From NCBI GenBank assembly GCA_016217625.1, contig JACRHK010000204.1, positions 1 to 7,108 on the forward strand: DNA of 7,108 nucleotides, given 5' to 3'. This document shows, one piece after another, positions 6,999 to 7,108 of the stretch. Below the pieces are notes generated by a model that was given only the letters and a program-made list of their open reading frames with translations, was not told the DNA's origin and searched no databases. This stretch comes from Nitrospirota bacterium (GTDB lineage: Bacteria; Nitrospirota; RBG-16-64-22; JACRHK01). A program made the translations under genes and the position numbers. Numbering within the stretch: position 1 is the stretch's first letter; each line of letters starts with the position of its first letter.

Positions 6999-7027
6999 AT
7001 TATAACAAAGGGGTTACAAGCCGTCAA
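6999..7027 (-). promoter_or_regulatory. Strong predicted sigma70-type promoter of the operon
   Basis: Minus-strand -35 TTGACG (7022-7027; five of six consensus bases), 17-base spacer, -10 TATAAT (6999-7004; perfect). The expected transcription start is near 6992, leaving a leader of about 75 bases before the ATG at 6917. It is the best promoter match in the window and drives the secreted protein, uppS and cdsA, with possible read-through into dxr. Confidence 0.8.
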
Positions 7028-7037
7028 GGTCGTTCAG

Positions 7038-7067
7038 TTGACGAAAATTGCATTACAGGGGTAAGAT
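7038..7067 (+). promoter_or_regulatory. Possible divergent promoter reading right
   Basis: Plus-strand TTGACG (7038-7043), 18-base spacer, TAAGAT (7062-7067; four of six). Its -35 is the mirror image of the -35 of the leftward promoter. No gene start is visible on the plus strand before the window ends, so this is a weak candidate. Confidence 0.3.
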
Positions 7068-7087
7068 AGCTGGTATCACTCCTCTGG

Positions 7088-7104
7088 TCGCGAGTCGTTC
7101 GCGA
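7088..7104. repeat. Short TCGCGA inverted repeat at the right edge
   Basis: TCGCGA at 7088-7093 and 7099-7104 with a 5-base spacer (GTCGT). Each arm is itself palindromic, so the pair is both a direct and an inverted repeat. One further G-C pair (7086/7106) could form beyond a G-T wobble. It could be an operator, the edge of a larger hairpin, or part of an upstream gene's end; the window stops too soon to tell. Confidence 0.4.
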
Positions 7105-7108
7105 TCCG

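Noticed and set aside
7076..7108. Possible tail of an upstream minus-strand gene ending in TGA at 7076-7078
   Set aside because: Only ten codons are in the window and show no recognisable sequence, so it cannot be told from chance.
1..7108. CRISPR arrays, tRNA/rRNA genes, insertion sequences, phage or defence genes
   Set aside because: I saw no spaced repeat arrays, no tRNA-like cloverleaf, no transposase or integrase motif and no terminal repeats. The window is almost wholly filled by conserved housekeeping genes plus one unknown secreted protein.

Overview
This window is a GC-rich (clearly above 60% by eye), tightly packed bacterial segment in which every gene lies on the minus strand. In transcription order (right to left) it carries a secreted beta-propeller-like protein of unknown function, uppS, cdsA, dxr, rseP (mmpA/yaeL-type site-2 protease) and the first 319 codons of ispG, which runs off the left edge. 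The order uppS-cdsA-dxr-rseP-ispG is a widespread envelope/isoprenoid gene order in Gram-negative-type bacteria. High GC, the compact single-PDZ RseP and the two-domain IspG suggest a deep-branching lineage such as NC10/Methylomirabilota, a deltaproteobacterial relative or Nitrospirota. This placement is an inference, with low to moderate confidence.

Layout. The first 190 bases at the right edge (6918-7108) hold no convincing gene. They contain a near-consensus sigma70-type promoter reading left (TTGACG, 17 bp, TATAAT), a 5'-leader hairpin, a possible divergent promoter, and a TCGCGA inverted repeat at the very end. The secreted protein (5055-6917) is joined to uppS by a GTGA overlap, and uppS to cdsA by a TTGA overlap, so the three look translationally coupled. 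A 104-base gap follows, holding a second good promoter (TTGCCC, 18 bp, TACAAT) just ahead of dxr. Then come dxr, a 34-base gap, rseP, a 1-base gap, and ispG.

How they work together. Dxr and IspG are two steps of the MEP (non-mevalonate) pathway to IPP/DMAPP. UppS condenses IPP units into undecaprenyl diphosphate, the carrier for peptidoglycan and O-antigen. CdsA makes CDP-diacylglycerol for phospholipids. RseP is the intramembrane protease of envelope-stress signalling. The cluster is therefore an envelope precursor and envelope-surveillance unit. The heading gene, a signal-peptide protein with two DxDxDG loops, may belong to the same envelope theme, but its function is unknown.

Most of the window is conserved housekeeping sequence. 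I found no clear sign of a novel defence, mobile or RNA system. The points most worth a second look are the uncharacterised secreted gene coupled to uppS, a repeat with a palindromic core that makes up the last codons of dxr, and the symmetrical promoter region at the right edge.
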